A model generated the notes under the pieces. The model made no database searches. It saw only the letters and a list, made by a program, of their open reading frames with translations, and was not told where the DNA came from. Positions 15,001-23,439 of a DNA stretch of 64,000 nucleotides are shown here, piece after piece. Numbering within the stretch: the first letter of the stretch is position 1; each line of letters starts with the position of its first letter. The position numbers were made by a program, and so were the translations under genes. The DNA is from Mortierella alpina. Its lineage: Eukaryota; Mortierellomycota; Mortierellomycetes; Mortierellales; Mortierellaceae. The DNA is taken from contig JANATF010000019.1 in assembly GCA_029449245.1 (NCBI GenBank), positions 372,001 through 436,000 of the forward strand, in the 5' to 3' direction.

Positions 15001-16007
15001 CGCAAGTCGACTCTCAATGGGCTCTCCTTCGTGCGCTGGGGGGATGAACTGCAGGGACTCCTCGAGAAAGCGCATGACGCCCGCGAATCTCGAGTACTCG
15101 TCCCGGTTCCTGCGTCTCTGGCTCTCCTCCATTGCATTCAGTGGCACTGCTGCTGTCAGTTGATCGAGGTCGAGTTGATGTTGAGTTTGTTGATGTTGAT
15201 GTTGAAGTTGATGAAAGGCGAGAGGAAAAGAAGGAAAAAAAAATGGCAAAAGTGCTCGTCAGCTATCGCTCGGAAAAGAACAAAAAAAAATAAAAGGCTA
15301 TGAGTTCATCGGCACGTTAACGATTGACGTTACCTTGTCTGCGAGTCCTTTCCAGCATCTCCTCGGTATGGATCAGATCGGCCTTCATTTTCGTCATCAT
15401 CCTCTCCAAAGTCTCATTCTTCCTCTCCAAAGTCTCGTTTTTCTATGTGAGAGAGCCAGGAGAAAAGCAGATAAGCGTCGTCGTCCGTCTGACGCGATCA
15501 ATCTCCGTGTCGTCTAATAAAAGATGGAGATCCTTATAAACCTTTATCGATACATACCTTCTTGACTTTCTCATATCCTACTTGAGCATCGCCCAGCTAT
15601 AGGAGGTCAATTCAAAAGCACAGGTGGAGGAAAAGAAGTTTAGCTTTAAACCACCTACATCTTGAAATTCAAACCTCTCCATGAGAACAAAACACTTCCC
15701 TACCTCGTCTGCCTTGTCCCTCAGCCTGGACTTTGCGTGGTCGTACTTCTTTCCTGAAAAAGGGCGATAAATGACACGCAAAACAAAATGAATGAGATGT
15801 ACAAGGAAGATTAGTGAAGAGTTGTTGAACAGTTTCATTTGTCTTTTTTTTTTCCTTTGTTCCAAGTGCACATGCTTTGTCAAAACGCCGAGCTCTGCGG
15901 ATGTGTGTGTGCGTGTGTGTGTATGGATGTATGTATGCGTATGCCTTACTCAAAACCAGCGGATCCTCCACTCGCCCCGCCTTGTGGCCATCGCTGGAGG
16001 TGCTCAT
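12056..16007 (-). CDS. Long coiled-coil protein, family not recognised
   Basis: Seven exons on the minus strand, 16007-15950, 15753-15704, 15596-15558, 15442-15334, 15152-14935, 14830-12583 and 12483-12056, join in phase to 1049 aa. Nearly all of it after residue ~30 is heptad-patterned and rich in Glu, Lys, Gln and Leu, so an extended rod is expected; the C-terminus ends in a Pro/Ser tail (PPALPQTPSSSS). No motor, kinase or zinc domain is visible. It may be a structural or tethering protein (Golgi, centrosome or cytoskeleton), but that is inference only. Exon 5 has a triple tandem acceptor (CAGCAGCAG), so mature proteins may differ by one or two residues. The gene is convergent with the formin gene and lies about 200 bp downstream of the Vac1/Pep7 gene in the same direction. 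Confidence 0.82.
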
Positions 16008-16210
16008 GACGCTCGTTACCCCGGACGTGTGTGGAATGCAGGACAAGAGAGATGCAGGGGGACGGCTGCGAGGCACGGACAGGACAATATCAGTGCTAAA
16101 AAAAGTGGCTTTGTAACAATGGAGAGCCCTGCCTGGCATTTGACTTCAAGATTGAACGCGCGTGCTTTATTTCGAGTTCCGCTGCTGTCGCGGACGCGCT
16201 GTCCCCCGCC

Positions 16211-18792
16211 TCACCGCTGTCCAGAACGGACAGCAGCAATCTCACTCTCAAGCTCCTCTAGACTCATCGTAAGAGACTTGACATCATCAAACTTGCGCTT
16301 GCGGCTCGCCTCTTCAATGTATGACTCGACGAGGCGCCGCTGCTCCTCTAGGACTGCCAACTGTGCAAGGCTTTCAATCGCAGCCTCGTTTTCCTGCGCA
16401 GAGTCCAGTCGAGGAGACGAAGATGATAGCGATGGGGAGGACGAGAGTGATCCGGGCCCCTGCGTCTTGGTGTCTTTCCCAAATACCTTTGGAATGACAG
16501 ACAGTGGAAACATATTCGTCTGCAGGTACTGCGTTGCCCACCAGTACAGATTGGTGTGGAGCTGCTTTTGGTGCTGGGAGTGCGCAGGCAACTTGACAAT
16601 CTTTTTGCTAATGGCGTCAAACAAGGCAAAATCATCCAGTAATTCCTTCCTTGTCCTAGCTGCAAGTTGATAGTCGGGGTGCGCTTGATTCATATCTCTC
16701 TTTTGACTATTCGGTTTGCCATTACAAAATGACACAGGTCAGTCGCGTATATTCGACACCCCTTCAACAGCACAGGCGTATTTCGAGAAAGCACTCACCC
16801 AAGGGTTGTCAGCATCTCTTGAAATCGAGGCAACGCCAAATCGATCCTTGTTTTAAGTCTCATTAAAGAACCATAGTACTTCAGAACGGCATTCGGCCTC
16901 CTTCGATCTGCTGCATGCTCCCGTCGCTTGAATACAGTATGTACACAGTCCTTGCACGCTCTCGTATTTCCGACCGAAGCTGAACCGTCTGGGTCTATGT
17001 TTTTGTATACATATCAAAGCATGATCAGGGTCCGACTCCTCAGGTCCAGGTCTGTGGATTTTTTTCAGAACAGCCTTCAATACTTACAGCTGACCATATT
17101 CAAGTATAAGGGTGTCGACTTTGAGCAATTATCGCATATAACACGCCCGCAGAGTCGACAATGATGCTTCCGATTCCCGTAGCGATTGAATATAGATCTA
17201 TCGATAGAGCGCATGACGTTAAAAATCTGGCTGGGTCCGGTGCGTTTGAAAGAAATATGCTGCAAGAGCCAGCCATGATGTGCAGCTTACAAACAAATAT
17301 AACATGCTGGAACCGAAGAGTCATCCTCCCACTTGACAATTGCCTGCTCTGCCGCTAAAGGGTTCAAGAGGGTCCAAGAGGGTTTGATCAGATCAGATGC
17401 CGCTTCCTGCCTCTCAAAAAGCGTTATCGTTGCAAATCGTCGCTACCATGTACCTTTTAATTGTTGTCCCTTCGAGGTAACCGACCGCAAGAGTCCTTTT
17501 GCACGAACAGACCCCGTTCCAGAGGACGCTGACGAAATACTGCCGGTAGGTGAGGAGGAGGGTATAGGGGAGGATGAGACACCGGAGCCATAATGCTGAT
17601 GGATCTGCGCTAGTTTTTCAATCCTCTTTTCCAGGCGATTGACTTCCAGGTGCTTTGTCTCTGCGTTCCTTGCCCGCATGCTCATAAAATCCGTTGTCAG
17701 GCTGCGAGAAACACCTAAAATATGAGCACATCACAAAATACCGTCAGCCCGATGATACCTCCAGAAGTAGGTTTTTGAGATGCAGCGAGTTTGTTTTTTA
17801 TAGAAATTCAGAAACTCTTACCTCCAGCATGCAGGCTGTCGTCTGCTTTCTTGGCCTGCACAAAGCAGGTCTCGCACACCCTGCACCAGAGACCGTTGGC
17901 ATCATGCTTAGCCTGGGCATTGAGTTTGATCTGGAAGGACGAGTGCATCTCACAGAACACATTCCCGCAACTACAACGGCCCCCGTTGAAAGAGTACAAA
18001 ACGAATTCAAGTCAGCGGGACTGTCGCCTGCGTTTGCAATACCATACTGATAAAAAAAACAAGCGGGTCGTACCTTCGACAATGTTGGCGACCATATCGG
18101 ATGCCAAGTCCTTTGTCGCAGTTTGGTTGGAAACAAACGTCCCGATCTGACTCTCTCACCCAATGTCGCTTCGTCACCACGGCATCAGCTCTTGGGTCTG
18201 TCCAGCCTTGAAAGCTTCCTGGAGGTGGTGGGCCGGCCAGGCTGTTGCCCGGTCCTGCAGAGTCCAGGTCCAAATCCTGAATCTTTCTCAAGAGCTCAGA
18301 AGAGTTGGCGGGTATATTCTTGAGAGTGGTTGTGGCTGACCTGGTGATGGGGTTGAGGACCTTTTGAGCATTACGGAAGAATGTGCTTACAGCGGTCTTG
18401 ACGTCGTCTGGTTCCTCTGGATGGATTGTGTCGAGGTGCAGGTTGAGTTGCGCTAGATTGCGCAAACTGATGTTGCAGATGGGGCAGGCAACACTCGGCA
18501 CATGGCCCCCGTTCATTCCGTTCGCTCCGCCTGCGGTGGACATGGGCCTCGACTGAGGTGACTTTGGCGGCGGAGTTGGCCGTCCATCGCTGTTGCTGGG
18601 AGAGGAGGCGACGAGAGCTGATTGTGGCCTCGCTGATGGCGGCGGACCAAACTGGCGGCGTGATATAGTGATGGGGCGAGCCTGCTGCGAGGGCTGTGAT
18701 GTCTGCTGCTGGTGCTGCTGGTGCTGCTGCTGAGGAGAGGAAGCACTTTGTCCATGCAGATGGCTGCTTTTAGCGGCTGCACTTGTCGCCAT
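16211..18792 (-). CDS. VAC1: Vac1/Pep7 (rabenosyn-5-like) endosomal tethering protein
   Basis: Couples Rab5-type GTPases and PI3P to SNARE-mediated fusion at endosomes. Exons on the minus strand are 18792-18074, 17970-17822, 17714-17454, 17354-17291, 17230-17088, 16994-16799 and 16706-16211, in phase, 675 aa. A Gln/Ser/Pro-rich N-terminus is followed by a C2H2 zinc finger (CPICNISLRNLAQLNLHLDTIH, written in parts: CPIC and HLDTIH, near residue 102). A first FYVE domain carries RQHCRSCGNVFC, and a second carries RKHHCRLCGRVIC with WEDDSSVPACYIC before it and ACKDC after it. The C-terminal part (YYGSLMRL, YWWATQYL, SLEELESEIAAV) fits the Rab-binding region of rabenosyn. C2H2 plus two FYVE-type fingers is the layout of yeast Vac1/Pep7. 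The start is ATG 18792. Confidence 0.92.
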
Positions 18793-18890
18793 GAACTAAA
18801 ACGGTCGTGAAGAGCTCCGTCTCCCACCAAAAATCTCTTGCACGTAAAAGGCTTCAGGTAAAAGGAAGAGAGGCCGGCGCAAGAACAAGG

Positions 18891-18983
18891 ACAAGAAGCG
18901 GATGAAGAAGAAGATGTAGAGGGACAAGAAGCGGACGAAGAAGATGTAGAGGGACAAGAAGCGGACGAAGAAGATGTAGAGGG
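18891..18983. repeat. Three tandem ~30-bp repeats in the Vac1 5' region
   Basis: Unit begins ACAAGAAGCGGACGAAGAAG and ends GATGTAGAGGG; unit 1 has three extra bases (33 bp), units 2 and 3 are 30 bp and identical. They lie about 100-190 bp upstream of the Vac1 start codon, so they are in its leader or promoter and are pyrimidine-rich on the coding strand. No function is evident. Confidence 0.85.
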
Positions 18984-19070
18984 ACAAGTGGAACGCACTG
19001 GATGTGAAGAATGAGCACAACGTGCTTCATATCTGCATTTTAATTTAAGGGGTCGTGCATCGCACATGCT

Positions 19071-21038
19071 TTACACCGCTGCAACCTCGCCCAAAGCTGC
19101 GGCCTCGATACTCGCTCTAGACCGATGGACCACCTCGATCTGCCGGGGAGAATGTCGCAGCCAGTCGCGTGCCGTGATGCTGCACGGAAACATTGCCGAG
19201 TTGTACACTATTTTCTCCAACGCCGGGAATGCATGGTACAGATACCAGACATGCTCGACCGTCAATGGGGATGCTGCAATGTTTGTGTAAGATCGATCAA
19301 GTCTCCGGTTTTGGCCTTCGATCGAAAGTGTCTTGACGGCATTAAAGAGCGTTATCGGTAGAGGCTGGGCCGCTCGTCGGCATGTTGTTGAAGGCGTCAT
19401 GACCGCCAAGAGCTCCCGCCGATACACGTCCTGACTTGCACTCGCTGGTTCTGCAACACTACTGTTGCTGTTCTGACCGCCTGCTGCTTGCGGGCTGGCG
19501 AATCGCAATGGCTCCATCTCCATCAGCCAGTCTACATGTGCAGCATTCATCCCAAAGAACTCCAACTGTGAAAGCCTCGGCATCAAATCCAGCAATACGT
19601 GCTCGAACGTAGTTTTGTCGCCTGTTTTGCCATATACGTCCAGGTACCGAATCTGGGTGCAATCCCATCGGATAGAGCGAGGATGAGTTCCTTGTGGCCT
19701 GGATATCTCGCTAGGCTCCCGCGGGACGAGGACGCTCCTAGGAATATTCTCCAAGAATCTGTCGAGGGTGACCGTTTCCAGCGCGCGACACTGCCCTAGA
19801 AACGAAGCCAGAGCTAGAGGATCCAGCCCAGCGCACTGTGAAATCTCTAAATGCCGTAGTCCATGCTGCTTGAATTCACTCTGTATGTTGTCGAGCAACG
19901 CTACATCCAAGGAGCATCGTACCAGCTGTAGCGTTCTCAAGCTCATTAATGATCCTGCTGGAGATCGTAGATATGTGCTGATGCGTGGCATCGGGAATGG
20001 AAAGAGATGCCCAGCACCGTTATCGAACGATATAGACTTGAGTTTTGGGCAAAGGAATGCAAGGTTGTCAATATCGATGGGCGCAAGGGCCACAGAGAGA
20101 CGGGTAAGGTTTGGAGCCCGTTGAAGTAGTCCAGATGTGAACAGCACACCTGTTTGCATTGACGCGTTGGTATAGATGTTGGATATAATCAATGTCTCCA
20201 AGTGTGTGTTCCGGTGGACTGTATTGAGTGTGGGCGTGGCGTCGGTAGCGGGAGACTCTTGTGGAAGATCACTGCCGGGGTCTGGTACTGTCATGATGGT
20301 AAATGAACGGCGGTCTTTGAGCTTGTTCCATGGGTGCCACGAGTGTCCTGGCAGGGCGTTTTGACGGGTCGCAGAGGGGTTGACAGAGTTTGGGCTACTG
20401 AAAGAGGTCTGGCTGGCCTCGTCCCATTCAGACACTGTGTCGACCAGGCGGACTGAGGACAGCTCAAGGAGCTGCAACAAAGGGCAGCCCTCCAGGCAGC
20501 GGAGAACCATACCAGTCTGGTAGAGGGGTGCATACCGCCTATCTCCATGTCCTTGTAGTCGCAGTTCTTTCAACTGACTCAGAACGCCCATGGTGAGTGG
20601 TAGGAGCGGTCCGCGTTTAGCGCTGCCCAGCTCCTTGGGGTCGAGTAGTCGAATGGACAGCCTCTCGAGACGGTTGCAGCTAGAGTAGAGCGCCGCCAAA
20701 GATGCAGGGTTGCACTGTGCCTCGATTTCTAGCTCGAGTGCAGTGAGGTTGGGATAAAACTTTGCAATCTTGGCGAGGGCGGTGTCGCGGAGAGAATATG
20801 TAAAGAGTTGGCGGACAAAGTGCCCGTAGCTCTTTAGCAGCAGGTCGTTGTCGCTGACGTGGTGGTTGAAGTAGACTGTCTCCCAGAGGAATGGGGCAAA
20901 TTGAAGTCTCCAGATGGTGCAGACCAACATGCATTTCCGCAGGTCGCCATGCGAGAGATGCGAGCGAATGTTGTTGGCGATTTCTGGCAGGTCCAGAGGC
21001 GCAGGACTGAGCAGATGGAAGTACTTTGCGCTTCTCAT
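19071..21038 (-). CDS. F-box / leucine-rich-repeat protein
   Basis: Likely substrate adaptor of an SCF ubiquitin ligase. The intronless frame gives 655 aa from ATG 21038. The N-terminus (LDLPEIANNIRSHLSHGDLR, then CMLVCTIWRLQFAPFLW) matches the F-box pattern LPxEI...L...DL..C..VC..W. It is followed by irregular leucine-rich repeats (for example YPNLTALELEIEAQ, LSQLKELRLQGHG, NLTRLSVALAPIDIDNLAFLCPKL cut into shorter units) to about residue 560, then a less regular C-terminus. The open frame extends 50 codons further upstream to 21188, but that part is Phe/Ser-rich low-complexity and the F-box sits well relative to 21038. Such F-box/LRR genes are numerous in Mortierella-type fungi. The target is unknown. 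Confidence 0.85.
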   Translation of the reverse strand: MRSAKYFHLLSPAPLDLPEIANNIRSHLSHGDLRKCMLVCTIWRLQFAPFLWETVYFNHHVSDNDLLLKSYGHFVRQLFTYSLRDTALAKIAKFYPNLTALELEIEAQCNPASLAALYSSCNRLERLSIRLLDPKELGSAKRGPLLPLTMGVLSQLKELRLQGHGDRRYAPLYQTGMVLRCLEGCPLLQLLELSSVRLVDTVSEWDEASQTSFSSPNSVNPSATRQNALPGHSWHPWNKLKDRRSFTIMTVPDPGSDLPQESPATDATPTLNTVHRNTHLETLIISNIYTNASMQTGVLFTSGLLQRAPNLTRLSVALAPIDIDNLAFLCPKLKSISFDNGAGHLFPFPMPRISTYLRSPAGSLMSLRTLQLVRCSLDVALLDNIQSEFKQHGLRHLEISQCAGLDPLALASFLGQCRALETVTLDRFLENIPRSVLVPREPSEISRPQGTHPRSIRWDCTQIRYLDVYGKTGDKTTFEHVLLDLMPRLSQLEFFGMNAAHVDWLMEMEPLRFASPQAAGGQNSNSSVAEPASASQDVYRRELLAVMTPSTTCRRAAQPLPITLFNAVKTLSIEGQNRRLDRSYTNIAASPLTVEHVWYLYHAFPALEKIVYNSAMFPCSITARDWLRHSPRQIEVVHRSRASIEAAALGEVAAV

Positions 21039-21223
21039 TGGTTGCCGCCAGTGCTGGATTGAGGAGAGCGAGACAGAGAGTGAAGTAAAGAAAGCAGCGA
21101 AACAGCTTGGAGACGAAAAGAAAAAAGAATAGGTAAAGTGCTCAACCGCAATATGGCATAGCCTAGAAAAAAAAAGGGTGCGGGACACTTGGCAGGCTGC
21201 GCGTCAAGACACGTTGCAGAACC

Positions 21224-21376
21224 TTAAATGCCTGACGCGCCGCAGTTGAAGTCTGTGCCCAAAGGTGGGTACAGTGGCTCATTCTCGAGAAGTACATACA
21301 GTTCGCTTCCGACAGTTGCAATGATATCGCCGGGAGTAAAGACGAGGAGCATCCCATCCGTTATTGCCACGTTCAT
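21224..21376 (-). pseudogene. 3' remnant of an unrecognised gene next to the tRNA
   Basis: A 50-codon frame ending at TAA 21226-21224 has clear protein-like composition (FTPGDIIATVGSELYVLLE, ENEPLYPPLGTDFN). The sequence just upstream (to about 21500) has another protein-like stretch in a shifted frame (DLAHDASNCFFGTDAHQD, HLTEGVAGYYLL) that hits a stop near 21373, so it looks like the end of a larger gene broken by a frameshift, or two exons whose junction I cannot place. No start or upstream exons are visible before the tRNA gene at 21605. I do not recognise the family. Confidence 0.35.
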
Positions 21377-21595
21377 AATAGATAATAGCCCGCCACCCCT
21401 TCTGTCAAATGGCGATCTTGATGAGCATCGGTACCAAAAAAACAGTTGCTGGCGTCGTGTGCAAGGTCGTTCTCGTTGAGAGAGTCGCTTTCAGGCAGCG
21501 ATTCACACCAAAAAATATGAGTTGTTGCAACGATTTGAAAGGAAGTTACAAAAGTACAGCACGCCTCTCCAGTGCATGCTGGAGAGCAAAAATGC

Positions 21596-21600
21596 AAAAA
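21596..21600 (-). terminator. Pol III terminator (T5) of tRNA-Arg
   Basis: Run of five T on the minus strand, four bases after the discriminator base of the tRNA gene, the expected place for an RNA polymerase III stop. Confidence 0.7.
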
Positions 21601-21604
21601 GAAA

Positions 21605-21676
21605 TGATCTACGCAGGGGTCGAACCTGCAATCTCCTGATTCGTAGTCAGACGCCTTTCCATTGGGCCAGCAGACC
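21605..21676 (-). tRNA. tRNA-Arg (anticodon ACG)
   Basis: Reads CGU/CGC arginine codons, with A34 presumably edited to inosine. The minus strand folds fully: acceptor GGTCTGC/GTAGATC (two G-U pairs), D stem GCC/GGC, anticodon stem TCTGA/TCAGG with loop CTACGAA, variable AGATT, T stem GCAGG/CCTGC with loop TTCGACC, discriminator A. Box A is TGGCCCAATGG and box B lies in GGTTCGACC. No intron. The base immediately upstream of position +1 is the 3' end of retrotransposon copy A, so the natural 5' leader has been replaced, while the gene body is intact. Its first 24 nt (21653-21676) recur at every junction of both retrotransposon arrays. Confidence 0.95.
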
Positions 21677-22622
21677 TCACCATATGATGAGGTGCTTTAT
21701 TTTAGGTCGGGACTTTCCCACGGGTGGGGGTGTCCCTCCTGGCAGTGAAAAAAAGTTCATATGCTATGTAGGGTGAAAGGTGGAAACCTCAAGAAGCCGC
21801 AAGTCAAAATGACCCAGACCAAAAACCAGGAAGAACAGCTGGCCCCCGAGCCGCTGCGGTGAGGCAGGGTAGGACCAGACGGAAAAATAGAGCGGGTATG
21901 TGTTTGTATAGTACAAGCAATCTCAGGGAGCACAGATTGCGGGTGGAGTGTCAGGGAGCACACTCGGGGCCCTCCCGTGTGTGGGAGGGTAGTAAAAAAA
22001 ATGGCAAAAAGGTCTGGGTCAGCAGCCCTCAGGGGGGCAGGGCTGCTCTACAGGAGTCAAGGGAGTGATCCTGGTAAGCAGCTGGGGGCAGGCAGCTGCT
22101 CTTCGGCGACAGAGGTGTCGGCCGGGACCCTCATGGTCTGTGGGCACCCACACATCGCCATCGGAGGTGCCAGGTCCGGATGCATAAGTGTGGGGAGGGT
22201 GAGGCCGCTCGGTCTTGAGGCACTTGAGTCAGAGGTCCATGGCCGGCGGGTCTGTGGGTCGTCTGTGGCGGGTCCTATGGGCTCGCGCTAATGGTAGTTG
22301 GTTGTTGTTGTGTGAGTGTGTGTGGGTGTGTGTGGGTGTATAGGGGGGTTGGGTAGAAGAGCTGATGGTGGGAGGGCGCTGACGGTGAGGGGGAGAGAAG
22401 ATGCAGCGGTAGATGGGACAAGGAGGGAGAGGAGAAAAAAAAGAAAGGAAAAATAAGAGAAAGTGAATGGAGGACTGTACGTCAGAGTGCATGCCCAAAG
22501 AGAGAGGAAAAAAAGAAAGAGGATGGCGACGACAAGATCTCCCATTGGTCCACCTTGCCTCTCCACCATCACGCCATTTCCTCTCCACGCTGACTCCTTC
22601 CACGACATTCGAAATGGAGAGC

Positions 22623-22628
22623 ATAAAT
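22623..22628 (+). promoter_or_regulatory. TATA-like element upstream of ORF3 (copy A)
   Basis: ATAAAT about 95 bp before the ORF3 ATG, followed by a pyrimidine-rich stretch and the start context ACACCATGACC. The same arrangement is present in copies B, C and F. It suggests that ORF3 has its own promoter inside the 3' region of the retrotransposon. Confidence 0.35.
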
Positions 22629-22720
22629 TCACTCCATTGCGTCCGCCATTCCTTTTCGCCATTCCTTTTCCTCAATTCACCATCACCATTGTCCCCAACC
22701 ACTCCATCACGAAAAACACC

Positions 22721-23365
22721 ATGACCTCCAGAACCATTCTTTCACCCAGTTTGAGGCCCCTCCGCAGGAGGTCCAGCGGTCCTGACTCGCGCCAGCAGTC
22801 ACCACTGTTGGAGCCGCTGAGTCCTGCCGGTAGTCCAGCTGGAGAGCGCGATACCACGTTCGTTCAGGACTCGGACGAAGGTGGGTTCGAGCTCAGTCAG
22901 GCCGTTGCCAGTCCGTCGCCAGAGTTGTCGCCCTTGTCCTCTCCCGCTAGTCCAGGTGGCGCCGGTGGAGAGATCACAGGGCCTCCCACTTATGAGGCCC
23001 CTGATCCTGAAGCAGAGCCTAGGGGGCAGGACGTCGGTGTCTTGTGGTTTTGGAAGCTCCAAGGGAACTTGCACACCACGATCGAGCGACTCGCGCTGCT
23101 CGAGGAGCGGATCTTGCACCACGAGGTGAGCGTTGAGGACAGGGCCGGTCTCCAGCGGATGTGGGACGTGCTTCAGAGTGACAAGGTGGGCCTCCAAGAG
23201 CGTCTGCAGCAACTAGTGCTGCAGTTGTGTCCTCAGCAAGAGCAGTACGCCGCCATGGTGCAGGAACACGCAGAAGCGGTTCGGCGGTTGGAAGAGCGAG
23301 TCAGAGAGCAGGGCGCTCTGGCCCGGGCGTACTGGTCCAGGCTCGAGGCGTATAACAAGAAGTAG
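22721..23365 (+). CDS. ORF3, antisense accessory protein of the retrotransposon (copy A)
   Basis: A 214-aa frame on the strand opposite to ORF1/ORF2 and convergent with ORF2, with 74 bp between the stops. Residues 1-105 are Ser/Pro-rich and probably disordered, with a basic patch (LRPLRRRSS) and a PPTY motif at 88-91 that fits the PPxY consensus for WW domains. Residues ~108-214 form amphipathic helices likely to make a coiled coil (ERLALLEERI, RLEERVREQ). Two AATAAA signals follow the stop. The frame is open further upstream, but that part is low-complexity leader; ATG 22721 has the best context. I recognise no family. Compared with copy B there are five base differences, four of them changing the protein. 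Confidence 0.65.
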   Translation: MTSRTILSPSLRPLRRRSSGPDSRQQSPLLEPLSPAGSPAGERDTTFVQDSDEGGFELSQAVASPSPELSPLSSPASPGGAGGEITGPPTYEAPDPEAEPRGQDVGVLWFWKLQGNLHTTIERLALLEERILHHEVSVEDRAGLQRMWDVLQSDKVGLQERLQQLVLQLCPQQEQYAAMVQEHAEAVRRLEERVREQGALARAYWSRLEAYNKK

Positions 23366-23369
23366 AAAA

Positions 23370-23388
23370 AATAAAAGATAAAAATAAA
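23370..23388 (+). promoter_or_regulatory. Two AATAAA signals after ORF3 (copy A)
   Basis: AATAAA at 23370-23375 and 23383-23388, directly after the ORF3 stop and inside the short gap before the ORF2 stop. They are on the ORF3 strand, which supports a separate ORF3 transcript. Confidence 0.55.
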
Positions 23389-23439
23389 GAGTAGGAAGAA
23401 TCCAAAGAACAAGGGTGAATAGCGACAGAAACCAAGCAG

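Noticed and set aside
22295-22352. GT/GGGT-rich stretch resembling telomeric repeat
   Set aside because: It is short, irregular and present at the same position in all element copies, so it is part of the element's 3' region and not a telomere.
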